From Prostheceraeus crozeri (taxonomy: Eukaryota > Platyhelminthes > Polycladida > Euryleptidae): DNA of 64,000 nt. The translations under genes were made by a program, and so were the position numbers. The stretch's first letter is position 1; each line of letters begins with the position of its first letter. The stretch is from contig CAJQUW010001420.1 in NCBI GenBank assembly GCA_907163375.1, positions 992,001-1,056,000 of the forward strand, in the 5' to 3' direction. Under the pieces are notes generated by a model. That model had not been told where the DNA came from. It did not search any database and saw only the letters and a program-made list of their open reading frames with translations. Of the stretch, positions 1 through 11,523 are shown piece by piece.

Positions 1-39
1 CCTCGTTCCCTGCACAACTTCACGCTAGCTCCCGGACTA
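1..39. mobile_element. Right tip of a PIF/Harbinger-like foldback MITE
   Basis: The first 39 bases match the right end of the complete element at 24647-25397, including the terminal CTCCCGGACTA. The rest lies outside the window, so no target-site duplication can be checked. Confidence 0.7.
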
Positions 40-640
40 GACGTTGCTGGAGAAGAAGGCATCCTAAATCCAAACAGACCGATCTCTATGTAGGAATGTA
101 ATTTACTCTATCTTATCGGAGGGGTGGCCTGGCTGGCTGATGCCTCTATTTTGTTGAGGAAAAATTATGTTAATGGAATTTCTTAAAAAATAAGAAGAAA
201 AAATGTTCTTGTTCTTCCTTTCCGAATGAATTCCTCTATGCATCTAAAAACCCTTTTTGACTAATAATTTAACATTTTAGTCTGCATTGTTCTACTCACG
301 AGAATTCGTACACTAAGCTTAGATTTTATTTGCCTTGACTACCCAAATTTCATGAATTGCATTTATTTGATGACTTCGCAGATATAACTTTCATTCATTC
401 ATTCAAACTATTCTCTGCAATGATAAAAAATATGCGATGATCAAGCAACGTACGGACAAACTGTGCTCTCTTAAAGTCATTCGAATGAAATTTCCTAAAA
501 AAGAAGAACATGAGAATTATTTGAGATAAAGGATGCCGCAAGACAACTCCGCAAATAGAATTGAGAGCATTCTAAATATGCACTCCCATCAGATTTCTCG
601 GAAATTTGTTCTTAATATTGTGCAAATCTCAAACTAAATA
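40..640. other. AT-rich DNA with no recognised feature
   Basis: No convincing reading frame, terminal repeat or RNA gene was seen. Short A/T runs are the only notable content. Confidence 0.5.
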
Positions 641-860
641 CAAAGTATATTGCTTCTAAATTTGCAAATTGTATGCTTACTCAATTTGTTGATTTCGTTA
701 CAACAGCCGTTACTACAGAGAATCTGCAGCAGCTTCAATAACAGATCCCTTCCGATTTGGGTTCGGCTCTGGTAATACTTCCAGCTGCGGTTCGAGCAGA
801 GAGTTCCGGATTCGGCTAGGATACAATGTTCTGGTTCGGTTCCGGTTCCAAAACCCGGAA
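640..860. repeat. Dispersed repeat with GGTTCGG-rich tail, copy 1
   Basis: A stretch beginning TTTGCAAATTG and running through GTTGATTT to a series of GGTTCGG/CCGGTTC words recurs at 9460-9625 in the same orientation, with many substitutions. The GC-richer tail looks like a degenerate simple repeat. The 64-residue minus-strand frame over it looks repeat-derived. The family was not identified. Confidence 0.55.
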
Positions 861-1140
861 TATTTATAACGGTTATTTTCTGTTTTTAGACGATAATTGC
901 TGTACACTCGGTAGAAGTAAAATTTTTCATCACAAAATGCAACTATGAGATGGTAAAACTCAAAGGAAAATTAAAATTTTTGGAAAGTTCAATTTTTGAG
1001 GAATTGTGAAAATAACTTGTTTTGATATTATCACAACTGCACCTTTTTCCATTCTAATTAAAAGTTACTCCGTTCTATTTAAAACCTATTCCATTCAATT
1101 TAAAAATGTTCTATTCAATTTAAAACATTCAGTTAAGAAC

Positions 1141-1566
1141 GAGCGCGGTACTTCTATTCTCCCCCCCCTACATTTCTGTTGTTCATACCCGGAAGTGTTG
1201 CATCGTCAACGATCTTCTCTTGCTCCTACATGTTCTTACTAACGTCGCATAGCTTTGAGTGTGTAAAACTCCTCTTATCTGACTTGTAGAACATTTGCAG
1301 CCTCTGAATTAGACAACTGCTCGTCATTTATCTGTAGACAACAATCACACGAGGTTCATGATCACAGCTGTACCTTGTATTCTAACTGATTATCCAAGGG
1401 ACCAATCTTTCATCCCAGGGTTCAAGTAAGACTTCCCAGTCGTGCTGTAGTGTAACTCAGAGACAGATCAAGTCTATTCTAAACCCAATGTGACTACCTT
1501 TGGCAAAATTTGATGATTTTGGAAAACTTGAAAAATGTGGGAGGGAGAATAGAAGTACCACGAGCT
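1141..1566. mobile_element. Small MITE just inside the foldback left arm
   Basis: About 35 bases at each end are inverted copies: GGTACTTCTATTCTCCC near 1147 and its reverse complement near 1540, each followed inward by a C-run/ACATTT. The element is about 425 bp and non-coding. It touches the inner end of the left arm of the larger foldback, so its outer limits and target-site duplication could not be fixed. Confidence 0.5.
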
Positions 1567-3060
1567 CTATTATACTACAAAAACAATATGACAGTCACCA
1601 ACTCACCAATGTAACCAAATTTATTCATTGCTACTTCAACCATTAATTTCCTTGGTATTTCATTCATTCATTCTACCCTAAGAATTGCTGTTGACATTGG
1701 CTTGCTCTTCAAATTTCAAACACACGTTTTAGTATCATGCTCTGAACTCTAATATATCTCAATTTGAGTGACGTAGATTGAAAACTTTGTTGGTGACTGT
1801 TGGATTAGTGCCAAAATACATGTTTTATCTTTGCACTGCTGCAGTGAAAAAACCATGTTGAATTTTATAGGAACGGATCGACAATTTTTTTCATTTTACC
1901 CTTAAATATATTGTCATAAAATGTTGGATCCCCATCTTCCTTCCTAAGCGTGGATAACTGTGCGTTAGACCTTCTCATGAGGTCGAGACATTCACTAAAG
2001 CTTTGTATTCCAAGTTTAAGAATTAAAAATTTCTCAAAACTCTTGTCTGCAGGCCCGTCGAAAGGAAAAATCGCTGTTTTTTTTCAATGGATTATTTCTC
2101 TAAGTTGCAGTTGAATTTGAGGAAACTGTATCATGAAAAGATGTTGAATTTGCTGAATTTTCAATTGACATGTCTCCCATGATGATCGAGTTAATAGTGT
2201 CGCCTACAGACGCCCCGAAACATCGATTTTCAAGGCGAGTTTATGGCTAATCCGCTATGATTTAGATGTCCAAAATAGGAGATGCAGAAAAGCTACATTG
2301 GATCCATCGATGCTCAAAATTTCAGTTTCCATTTTTGAAAATTGCGACCTGTACCCTGTTACAACCGTTTGATGTTTTTGTGGACGAATAGCGTAATCAT
2401 TGGGGGGATACCATATTGATAATCGAGTATTCGTTGCTTAGCGATGACATCAGTTTTCTTATAGCTTCTTAGGGTACCTGGCTTAACACCACGATTTTCC
2501 ATCATTTCACTCATGTCAGTGTCTGTGTCAGATGCATCGGAGCGCATTGACGTTGACAGTGCATGAGAAGTCATGATTTCGCCTGCGTAAACTTTACCAA
2601 ATGAAAGACTAACTCAGCACTTGATATTATCTCCTGCTATTCATACCAAACACACGGAGCGAGCAGGTATCTTAGCATAAAAACGTGTGAATCACGCACT
2701 CAAAAAAGTGTGTGCGTGTATGATGCATGGGATGATGGTGCGCTAAACCGATCTGAAGATTCTTACTTTTGCTATTGTTCGATTTCAAAGAATGACACAT
2801 TTTATCCGATAATGTGATGATGTAGTTATCGAATGTGGCTGTCAACGCTCCGCTCCGACAAGACTTACAATACGGTGTTACATGGGTGAATTGATGAACA
2901 CTTTTAAAATAAAATATTTCATTGTTTATTGTTTTTTTATGATCCTCTTATTAAGAATTTCCTTATTATTTTATTCATCAGATTCCATGTTGCACATGCA
3001 TCATGAAATATTATGATATCATTGATTGTTATTATTTCATTTTGTTATTGTAGTAGAATA
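1567..3060. other. Foldback interior, no recognised gene
   Basis: This stretch contains a 71-residue minus-strand frame (2359-2574) with an acidic, serine-rich start that matched no family I know. It has neither splice-like edges nor a neighbouring coding piece, so it is not called as a gene. Confidence 0.4.
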
Positions 3061-3640
3061 GTGCTCGTTCTTAACTGAATGTTTTAAATTGAATCGAATA
3101 GGTTTTAAATAGAATGGAACAACTTTTAATTACAGATTGTTTCATAAAAAATGGATCACCTTTAAACATCGCCTTAACTTCAACTTTGTCTACTTCAACT
3201 CCGCCAAACTTGAACGAATTTCTCTGAAATTTGGAAGATATGTCAGTTGTGCTTACTAATATCATTGTTGGAAATTTCAAGCATGAATATTGAGTTGTTT
3301 TCCTGTTATAAATACAAAAGTAGTAGATAATTTGATCTTCATTTAGCAATGTTACACAAAATCATACCTCACTCTTATAAAATTACATTTGTTTCCTTTG
3401 TTATGTAATATGTTGTTCTACAAGCCAAAAGCTATCAAGCAAAACAAAAATAAAGAAAATCGGTCAATCAGAGCCAGTATAGCACCATTATTCATCAACA
3501 ATAATGTAACTGCTACATGTGATTAACTGGACTTCATGTTCAATAGCTTCCTGACTTCGTTGCGGTGGTGTTGGCAGCACTCCAGATTGCTTTCAGCTCG
3601 AAATCTATCGCTTACCGGTTGAAAACAATACAAAGCACAA

Positions 3641-4096
3641 ATGAACAATAACGAGATCGCATTCACAAAAGGCAAAGTGTCAGCCTTGCTAGAACTAGGC
3701 TTTTCTTTGCGAGCTACAAGCAAGCGACTAAATTTCCCTTACACAAACGTGCATCGATGGCATAATGATGATTTTCGACTCTGTCGTAAAGAGGGCTCTG
3801 GCCATCCACGCAAAACATCCAAACGTAGAGACCGCCTAATTTTGAGATTTGTTAAAGTTGATCCAAGTCTCTCGTTAACTGAGATGGCTGCACTAGACTC
3901 GTCTATTTCTAAGTCCACTATTCGTAGAAGACTTATTGAGTCGAATTTCAAGAGCTGTAAGAGGCCTTCTCAGATCGAATTATCAGATCAGCATACAAAA
4001 AGACGTCTCAGATGGGCAATGAGTCATTGTCACTGGCGAAATCAATGGGATCGGGTTGTCTGGTCTGATGAGGCATCAGTCCGTCTGAAGGATTAG
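3641..4096 (+). pseudogene. Tc1-like transposase, N-terminal part
   Basis: This 151-residue frame encodes the paired helix-turn-helix DNA-binding region of a Tc1 transposase, which would bind the terminal repeats. The first helix-turn-helix spans about residues 15-45 (ALLELGFSLRATSKRLNFP). A GRPR-like linker follows (GSGHPRKT, about 53-60), then the second helix-turn-helix with STIRRRL near residue 93. The frame closes with WDRVVWSDEASVRL, which holds the first catalytic aspartate of the DD34E triad, and then stops at an internal deletion. The usual Tc1 transposase is about 340 residues, so more than half is absent here. It cannot encode an active enzyme. Confidence 0.85.
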
Positions 4097-4107
4097 GGCT
4101 TAGAACA

Positions 4108-4341
4108 ATATCTTGGCCAGCTCGTTCTCCTGATCTGAATCCCATAGAAAATGTATGGAGTATTCTAAAGCGTAACGTTCGTCGTTCACTGCTACCTACA
4201 GATGGCGTATCACAACTTACGTCACTGTTAAAAAGAGAGTGGAGAAAGTTAGATCAGTCAAAAATCAACGATATCATCGAATCAATGCCTAGACGAATTG
4301 GTAATGTCATTGATAATAAAGGTAGGGCCACAAAATATTAG
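4108..4341 (+). pseudogene. Tc1-like transposase, C-terminal part
   Basis: This open stretch reads WPARSPDLNPIENVWSILK and ends at TAG at 4339-4341. PDLNPIENVW is the conserved block that carries the final glutamate of the DD34E triad. The block with the second aspartate (normally QDNDPKH) is missing between this piece and the N-terminal piece, so the deletion removed roughly the middle third of the protein. Confidence 0.8.
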
Positions 4342-4529
4342 CTTCTTAAGAACCGTTACTGTATCATAGCTTATCAGATTATATAAGGACATTTAAATAT
4401 ATTAGGGATATGAAATAACATGAAAAATGCTTTCTGTATCATACTTATGTTTTATTTAGTCAAATTTTAGGATGATTCACTTTTTATGAAACGGACTGAT
4501 AGAATGGAAAAAAGTGTAGAGCTGGAACG

Positions 4530-6280
4530 ATTAGCCACGATTCAAAAATTTCATTATGATTATGACTGATTAAGGTGTTCAAAATTTGGACTATAATTAA
4601 TGTGTCACACGCTTTATCATGAAGGCTGGGTAGGTTGAAAATGATGCTAATTATGGCTTTTAGACGCTTTGTTGGGTCAGTGATAATTATAGTGAGTTTA
4701 AGTAGTAATTTGAATCATGATAAAAATGTTTAATACTGTGCAGTGATAGTAGTTTTACTTAAACTCATCATCTCCTTGAAGAAACTTATTGAATTAGTAT
4801 TACTGTAATTATTCGATTTTGTTCAGTATCATCATAGCGTGCAAATTGACGAAAACATTGATCTCATGTAGGGAAGATATTCAACGAGAATGACGAGGCG
4901 TAAACGCATGTTCATGACCGTGCATCAAGGATTGGTGCTCTCTGTGACATTGTGTACTTTCAGTCCTTACGTTGTCTAGCTGTCATTCGGCCATCAGCGG
5001 CCGTGTTGTGATCTCAACTGATGTTCGGATGACCAAAATCAAATTTAATCAAATTTGCTGATTAATTAACGTGATTATGATTATGATTAATGATTGATTG
5101 AATTTCAATGACATGATTATAATTATGATTATGATAAGCCTCAAAAAGCTAATTGATTATGATTTTGATTGATTAATACAGCTCTAATCACAGCTATATT
5201 GCATTTATCCATAATTAATGGCGAAAATTTCTCGATAGCATCTTATGTGCGGTATCGGATTGTTTCTCGCCCGTAAATCCATGTAGTATGTAAGATGCGC
5301 TCTCTCAAGTTCTCAATCTATCGTATCAAATGACGTTTCGCTTAGCTCGATTACACAAGCAGTTGTGACCATATGGAGTTGTGTGAGCCAATCAAAATCA
5401 TAAGCTTAAGTCATAACGTAATCATGTAGCCAATTATGGTTGACATACTTCCCCGGAGCCATATTTTTCTGCTTCACTTTCTTTGCTGAGGATTATCAAC
5501 CTATCATGTCCATGCAAAATCATTTTTGATAGTGATTCTGCATATGGTTCAGTAGAAGAATGGTAGACAGAGCTAAGGGGGTCCACTAAACCTCCATCAG
5601 GAACACATATGCAATGGTATATGATTCGTGAAATTCACTTATTTATTGCTTGCATCATGCTTGTGCATTCTATAAGAAGTACACAAAATGCGATTTTTAT
5701 ACCCTCGCACATGATCGCGTGTAACAGACGTAGCCTACATGAACAAATCGGCATTTAAATCAATGCTCAAGATGAAATCTATCATTGTATTCAGTTCAAC
5801 ACCAAGGATAGAATCTTGACAACGTCTTCACAGCAGTAATTGATAAATTTGAGATCTCCACAGTAGTTCTGAGAGTCAAAAATGCAATAGTTAGCCTATT
5901 TCCGATGGAGACGGATAAAATTTAAATAATGAAAAAATTTAAGGGTTTTGGACACGGAATAAATCAATTTCAATGAAACCAACTATTTGCGATGTTGTAG
6001 CAGTAAACATCGTGAACCGCCTGATGAGAACCCAGATGTTTGTTGACTTATGAAAGCATCACATTTTCGTAAATGTTTAGCTAGGTGACACTCAGAAGAT
6101 TAAATATATCGATCAGCTGCATGTAAACATAATTGTTTTACTTAAAATCGACTTTTCTAATGTTTTGATATCGATTTAAGCAGATGAATTGAGAATTTGT
6201 AAAAGTGGTCCACTGGATCCCCAATCGGCCCTGGGAGGGTGTGCAAAAGTTCAGTTCTCTGGGGCTCACAGCATCACACT
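4530..6280. other. AT-rich DNA, low-complexity GATTAT tract
   Basis: No gene or terminal repeat was recognised. Around 5040-5180 the sequence is built from repeated ATGATTATGATTAAT-type words, a degenerate simple repeat. Confidence 0.5.
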
Positions 6281-6281
6281 A

Positions 6282-6753
6282 GGTGACATGCCACGCTCAA
6301 TTACGCTTAATTTACGCGCAAACTACGCTTAAATACACATGACCCTAAACATCCGTGGCTATGCGGGATATTGCTGCAATATCTGTTATATAAGTTAGTA
6401 TAGTTGGCAGTCCTGTTATAAAGACTTTGCGTCTCATGTGTCTGTATGCATCAGAGGCTAAACAATGTGATAGGACCACAATTTCATGCTCAGGGAAGAC
6501 AGAACATGCTTAGCGGTTCATCCGTGGTTCAAGCGGCAACGCAGACAACCGTAGACGACTTGCAAACTATAAACGCTCGCCCGCGCGTATTCATAAACAT
6601 TCCTCATATTTTAACAGCATCAGATCAAGTGATTTCTGACTTAGTGCCGCGCGAATGTACGCGGGTAAAGAACAATAGATTAATAGAATGTCTTTAACCA
6701 CGGATGTTTGGGGTGCTCAGTAATTACGCGTGAATTACGCGTGGCATGTCACC
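6282..6753 (+). mobile_element. GGTGACATG MITE family, copy A
   Basis: The terminal inverted repeats read GGTGACATGCCACGC at the left and the inverse GCGTGGCATGTCACC at the right, flanked by TA on both sides. Several ACGC/TTAC words repeat just inside both ends. Copies B (45250-45679, inverted) and C (60901-61268, lacking the right end) are highly similar, so the family moved fairly recently. All three share a 66-to-85-codon frame starting near QRLNNVIG. Differences between copies fall in first and second codon positions at least as often as the third, so the frame looks non-coding. The TA target suggests mobilisation by a Tc1/mariner-type transposase. Confidence 0.8.
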
Positions 6754-7161
6754 TAATGCATCAACCCAATTTGGCCCGCTGTATGAATTAGCAGGAGTTA
6801 AGTGTCATAGTTCAAATTATGTTGTCCGGGAATGTCTGAATGCGTACTCAATATTATTTTCAATTATCCTGATCTGCAGGCCAGTGACTTCATCATTTTT
6901 GATTTTTATTTTGCAAATATGTTTTTTCTGTTCTAGAGAGAGAGAGAGAGAGAGATATGTTTATTGATAAGCAAAATGAAAATCAGAAAAACACAAGGCA
7001 ATGCAACATTTCAGTATTTCACAAATTATGTAGTCTGCAAAAATGTTAATCACAAAAAGTAGACGACTGCAGGATGCTCATTGCCGGAAAAAATGAGTTG
7101 CGCCGGATTGAAGTTCGACAGAACGGGACTGAAAGCCGACCACTTGGTAGTTTATGCGGGA

Positions 7162-7908
7162 TTAAGAGTCTGATGGTAGTTTTGGCATTCCGGATCCGCT
7201 CAAAAGCCTCAAAGCTGCCGATTTCCTCCTCGTATCAAGATTAATCGCGACACCACAATCTTTGATTTTTAAACAACGGTTCTGAATAGCTTGAAGTCTA
7301 TTTGAATCACTTTTTGATAAGCCTATAAAGGCAGGGCATGCATATTTTATTAATGAACGAATTAAAACGTTGAAAATAAGAATAAATTGGTCAGGAGTGA
7401 TGAGGGCTCTGATCCGGCGCAAAATGTATAATCGCTGCGCACACTTGCTTTCAATGTGGTCTATGTGAAGTTTCCAACTCAAAGTATCACTGAGAAATAC
7501 ACCTAAGAAACGCACGCTCTCCTGAAAGTCAACGTCAGAAATGAAAGTCTGTATATCAAAAGTGTCTCTAAAATTCCCACGATAATGAATAAATCCCGTT
7601 GTTTTTGAAGAAGTCAATGTCACCTCGGAAAGTTCAGCCCACTCGGAGATGTTTCTGATCTCAGCTATCACACTTGAAATGTCATAGTGAGCAAAAGATT
7701 TTCTAATGCCAGCTGCAATACAGACATCATCAACATATTTTATCAAGCAAGAAAATTTACTGAGCGGCTTCAAGGAAGACATGTAGATTCCAAAAAGGTA
7801 AGGCCCGATCAGAGAACCTTGTGGAACGCCACTGGTAATTAGTCTCAAGTCACTTCTCATGTTATTCAATCGGATTCCCTGATGTCGATTGTACAGATAA
7901 TCGGCCAT
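7162..7908 (-). pseudogene. LINE A reverse transcriptase, C-terminal part
   Basis: The 248-residue frame contains the template-handling motif GVPQGSLIGPYLFGIYM (about 28-44) and the catalytic box IKYVDDVCIAA (about 56-66), with the two metal-binding aspartates intact. It continues through the thumb: FLGVFLSDTLSW, then YILRRIRALITPDQF, and ends near CLKIKDCGV. This order is typical of Jockey/CR1-superfamily reverse transcriptases, which copy their RNA into a nicked chromosomal target. The frame abuts the upstream piece (7908-8444) in another frame, so one frameshift separates fingers from palm. Confidence 0.85.
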
Positions 7909-8444
7909 TAATGCAAGAAACCCATTTGGGAAACGAGCTGTCGAAGTTTAGTTAACAGAATAGCATGTGATATGCGATCAAAAGCCTTGACAAAATCAAA
8001 GCCAATAAAAACTGCGTTTCCAATGCTCGGATCATCAGCTAGAGAAGTTAGTTGATCATGGGCTGTAATTATCGCATCGGTAGTGGAAGAATGCTTTCGA
8101 ACTCCGTATTGATGTTCGCCTAAGCACTCTGTAAGCTGGGATAGTAGGTCTCTAATGATGAGCTTTTCAGCATTTTTTTCTGGGACAGGAAGAATACTTA
8201 TCGGACGCGTATTCGAAATCGAAGGATCTTGTGATGTTTTGAGTACGGGGACAATGTCTGCTATCCTCCACAGAGAGGGAAATCGCCGTTGTAGAAAGCA
8301 TTGTAAAATCAAGTCATGTACCGGCTCAGCAAGTATTATCGCGCTCTTTTTATATAAAATTGTAGGAATTCCGTCGCTACCTGTTGCTTTTGCAGGAAGC
8401 AAGGACAACATGTGCCAAACATCTTCGACTCCAAACCTCGGCAA
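7908..8444 (-). pseudogene. LINE A reverse transcriptase, fingers and palm start
   Basis: This 178-residue frame encodes the N-terminal reverse transcriptase blocks. They are AKATGSDGIPTILYK (about 18-32), SLWRIADIVPVLK, NTRPISILPVPEKNAEKLI (about 78-96), HQYGVRKHSSTTDAI, and IGFDFVKAFDRISH, which holds the first catalytic aspartate. It directly precedes the YVDD-containing piece. An in-frame stop lies just upstream of its first codon, between a preceding acidic stretch and LPRFGVEDVWHM, so the enzyme is broken here as well. Confidence 0.85.
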
Positions 8445-8929
8445 TCAACCGTCGTCTTCTAAGGTTTCGAAATCAGGAGGCGTCGATTGAGAGTTCATGC
8501 GATCACAAAAGAAATCATTGATATTGTTGAGCTCATCAACCGGTGACATCGAACCCTTGAGAAAGGTAACTCATCTCGTTTCTTGAGTTTCCACGATCCG
8601 TTCGTATAAATGACCATAGTCCCTTTACAGATGCAGATTTCTTCACAAAATGTTTGTGTTTTGCTCTAGATATCTCTTTTTTCACTTTCTATTTCATGAT
8701 ATTGTACATACTCCAATTACGAGTGCGGAATGCCTCCCATCTTTTATTTATTAGGATTTTTACATATGGGGTCATCCATGGAGCATCCGCACTAGTTATG
8801 TAAACTGATTGCCTCGGAATAACATTCATTGCATTGTTGATGATCTCATAAAAATCTAGCATTTTCTTTCGATGTCATTCTCTAAATAGAAGCTAAGTAA
8901 ATCACTTTGAAGAATACATTGCTCAAAAG

Positions 8930-9253
8930 CTAAAACATTTGATTCTCTAAGATCGTAGAAAATACACTCATGAACAACACTTTTGTCATCAAAGTCAATA
9001 GCCTTAGCAAAACGCAGCTATGATCGGAGCCTCCTATTGGAGGACCAATGTCAATATTATCGGCCGGATAATTATCAGCAATGTTGGTTTTTGCAAAGAT
9101 CTTATCAAGTTCAGCGTCAAGTCGGGTGGGTCCCGTTACAATGTTTACTAATGCGGTGAGGAAGGATGGATCATAACGGTTGAATTCTATTGAAAATTGA
9201 AAATTTATTTCTATTCTATTCGCATAATGGAAACAGTGGACAGGAAATTGCAT
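8930..9253 (-). pseudogene. LINE A endonuclease, C-terminal fragment
   Basis: The frame reads TRLDAELDKIFAKTNIADNY and then GPPIGGSDHSCVLLR. The GSDHxxV block is the conserved end of AP-type (exonuclease III-like) endonuclease domains in LINEs and carries the catalytic histidine. The preceding RLDxxLDKIF segment fits the same domain. The first two thirds of the domain are not recognisable upstream. Confidence 0.7.
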
Positions 9254-9459
9254 TCAACCATTGACAGTTTTATTATATATCAAAGAAGCTGCAAGCCACT
9301 AGAAAATGCTGATCAAGCATGCCCGACGGATATTTACACGATGTCTTGCTCACTTGTTTCGTAGGATTTCTCTCAGCTCAGCAGGAGTGTTTGGAAACTT
9401 GAAGAATGCAGACCTTGCGAGATCGAATCTGATTTTTCTGAAATCTGACTTAGTGTATA

Positions 9460-9630
9460 AGAATATATTCTGCTTTTAAATTTGCAAATTGCCTATTTGC
9501 TTAATTCGTTGATTTTGTTACAGTAGCGGTATACATGTACAGATAATATCCAACACCTTCAATAATAGATCCTTTGCGATTGTGGTTCGATTCCGGTTCG
9601 AGTAATGCTTCCGGCTCGGTTAAATAATCT
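9460..9630. repeat. Dispersed repeat with GGTTCGG-rich tail, copy 2
   Basis: This is the second copy of the repeat at 640-860. It shares TTTGCAAATTG, a TTGTTGATTT-like core, AATAATAGATCC and a CCGGTTCGAG tail. It lies directly upstream of LINE A. Confidence 0.55.
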
Positions 9631-9639
9631 TCAATAAAA

Positions 9640-10500
9640 TGTAATTTAAGTTCATTGATTGGTTAATGATACGACACATAATTACAGGAACCATTTTCCT
9701 CTATCCAACTTCAGATATTGAAGTGGTGAAGTTTTGAAGTTCGTTGTCGTTCATATCCTGTTCCTGTCATATTGTATGTATTTAATGATGTGAATGTGTT
9801 GTGAGAATGTGTGAAAATTGTGCGAAATGGCAATAAAAAAGCGAATCAGGACAAACTTCTTTCGATTTCCTGTTGGAAAAATAGCAAATATCAAAATATG
9901 GTTAATATCAGCTCTAACTGATCCAAAAAAACATATAATGAGAAATGTAATCACAAAAAACAGTACTTATTATTAACAATTTAAAGCTAGTAGTACAGCA
10001 ATTAAACTTCTGTGACACGGCAATAACTGCCATAAACGTAAGAGATTTTAAGCTTGTTGGTGGATAAAACCTACAAGCCCCATTTTGCCCCAAGTTGTCT
10101 AATTCTGTGACTGTCAGATTTGAACTTTTCAACAGTTAATTATGTTAACAATTATGTGTTCCAGGAAATTCTTGCGTTATATAACAATCTAAGCTCATCG
10201 AGCCATAAATAATCGTTATTTGAACAGCCAAATTAAAATGAAAACAAAAACATGAAAGTTGTGTCTACTTAAGATCTTCTGCATAAACTGTACTGATACG
10301 AATTTTTCGACATTGAAAATGGACACGTCAATGCCGCCCATAGATTTTAATTGTATAGAATATTGCAATGTACCAGTTCGTGCAATGTGCACTTCGTCGC
10401 TTTTCATAAATAATCGGCTATTGAACTGATAAACGCACCGTCCACTGTGCTGTTTTTTCATTCGTGGTATAAGGCCAAAATAAGTCTACTTTCAAACTGT
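9640..10500. other. No recognised feature
   Basis: The sequence is AT-rich with only short, composition-driven reading frames. Confidence 0.45.
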
Positions 10501-10508
10501 CAGAGGCT

Positions 10509-11347
10509 CATAGAGTAAGTATATTAGGTAGAGTGGCAACTCCGTATTTATTAAATCCCTAATGTGTATACATTTTCGATTTTATTAAATGAACTCGAGG
10601 GGATATAGTTGGTAATTGTTACCAAATGTGAGATATGCAAATTTTTGCAGTTCTGAAAAAATTATAACGGAATTGGCTGATCATGATTGCAATGCAGAAG
10701 GAATGATGGTATTTGCAGATTCTCATGACAGTCTTGGAGATGTAATGTTAATTAAATTATCAATTCGATGGGTTCCTTTTATTTTCATGCAGAACTTCAA
10801 GAGTATTTTCTTAAGCGTGATCATATCCCAGACAACCTGCCACTGGTAGAGCAAAATTACATAATCAAAGACAATTATTGCAATAGACTTTCAAAGATGT
10901 AAATGGTTCCACATCACTACTCAGATTCAAGAAATGAAACATTAATTTAGTGAATCATAAAATCATGCCGGTGAAAATTGAATTAAAAACTTGAAATTTC
11001 AACCAAGAAAGCACGAATAATTTGGAGACTTTTTCATGAAGACTTTCATTATAATGCAATTCATGAAATTCCCTTGATAATCAGCTTGATTTCCTCTAAG
11101 TTAGGATACTTCTTATCAAATATTCATTCCCTTTGATATCCAACTTGTTTCATACTACTTATTTAGGAGAGTCATCTCGGTAGTATTTAAATATGCAAAA
11201 TTTTGATTTTTTTCAAAGCTGCTCAAATAATGTTTTAGACCACGGGAACGTAATCTTCGAAAAAAGCTGAATCTTTTGAAATAAAAAATTTCACTGTATA
11301 CAGATACTTTTTGAGTCGACGCTCTACGTATATGTCCCTACTCTAAG
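10509..11347 (+). mobile_element. CATAGAG hAT-like MITE, complete copy
   Basis: The left tip reads CATAGAGTAAGTATATTAG. The right tip is its diverged inverse, ending CCCTACTCTAAG. The element is flanked by a perfect 8-bp direct repeat, CAGAGGCT, at 10501-10508 and 11348-11355. It is 839 bp long, AT-rich and non-coding. An 8-bp duplication with short inverted tips starting CA fits non-autonomous hAT elements. Related copies lie at 12650-13506, 28423-30158 (nested), 33300-33556 and, as partial relatives, inside both arms of the 17.5-27.9 kb structure. Confidence 0.8.
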
Positions 11348-11523
11348 CAGAGGCTATTGAGTTTTCTGCTAAAATTCCAGCAGAAACATAGCTAGGTTTC
11401 AGATGTTGCTGAATTCGTTTCTGTTGCCCCCCTTTGGCGGTTTCAATTAGAGTAGTCATTACAGACAGCAAGAAGTCAATATAGAGACACGGATGAATCA
11501 CAATGACTTTCACTGAGTTAGTG

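Larger units (their letters stand above)
3133..4499 (+). mobile_element. Tc1-like DNA transposon, internally deleted
   Basis: The terminal inverted repeats contain GTTTCATAAAAA (near 3139, and inverted near 4485), and the element is flanked by TA at 3131-3132 and 4500-4501, as expected for the IS630/Tc1/mariner superfamily. The transposase N-terminus (3641-4096) and C-terminus (about 4108-4341) are present but the middle is missing. The 1367-bp length is short for a Tc1 element with this much flanking DNA, which fits an internal deletion. It sits inside the right arm of the 1044-4515 foldback. Confidence 0.85.
1044..4515. mobile_element. Foldback element, right arm split by a Tc1-like insertion
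   Basis: The left arm (about 1044-1144) carries repeated TTTAAA/CCATTC words and ends in AAGAACGAGC. Its reverse complement is found at 3061-3132 and continues at 4502-4512 on the far side of the Tc1-like element. The arm resumes with GAATGG exactly after the right TA duplication, so the Tc1-like insertion is younger than the foldback. The arms are diverged (for example GTTACTCC versus GTTGTTCC). The interior has no recognisable coding sequence. No target-site duplication was identified. Confidence 0.55.
6930..9460 (-). mobile_element. LINE A: decayed CR1/L2-like retrotransposon
   Basis: Read on the minus strand, the order is endonuclease C-terminus (8930-9253), linker pieces (about 8450-8600), reverse transcriptase (8444-7162), a 3' untranslated region, then AATAAACATA and a (CT)n tail at about 6933-6955. 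A 3' end with a short microsatellite fits CR1/L2-type LINEs. The 5' end is missing or unrecognisable, and several stops and frameshifts break the frame. Confidence 0.8.

Noticed and set aside
6446-6697. 83-codon frame in the MITE as a small gene
   Set aside because: Copies differ more at residue-changing than silent positions, and the frame's end differs in each copy.
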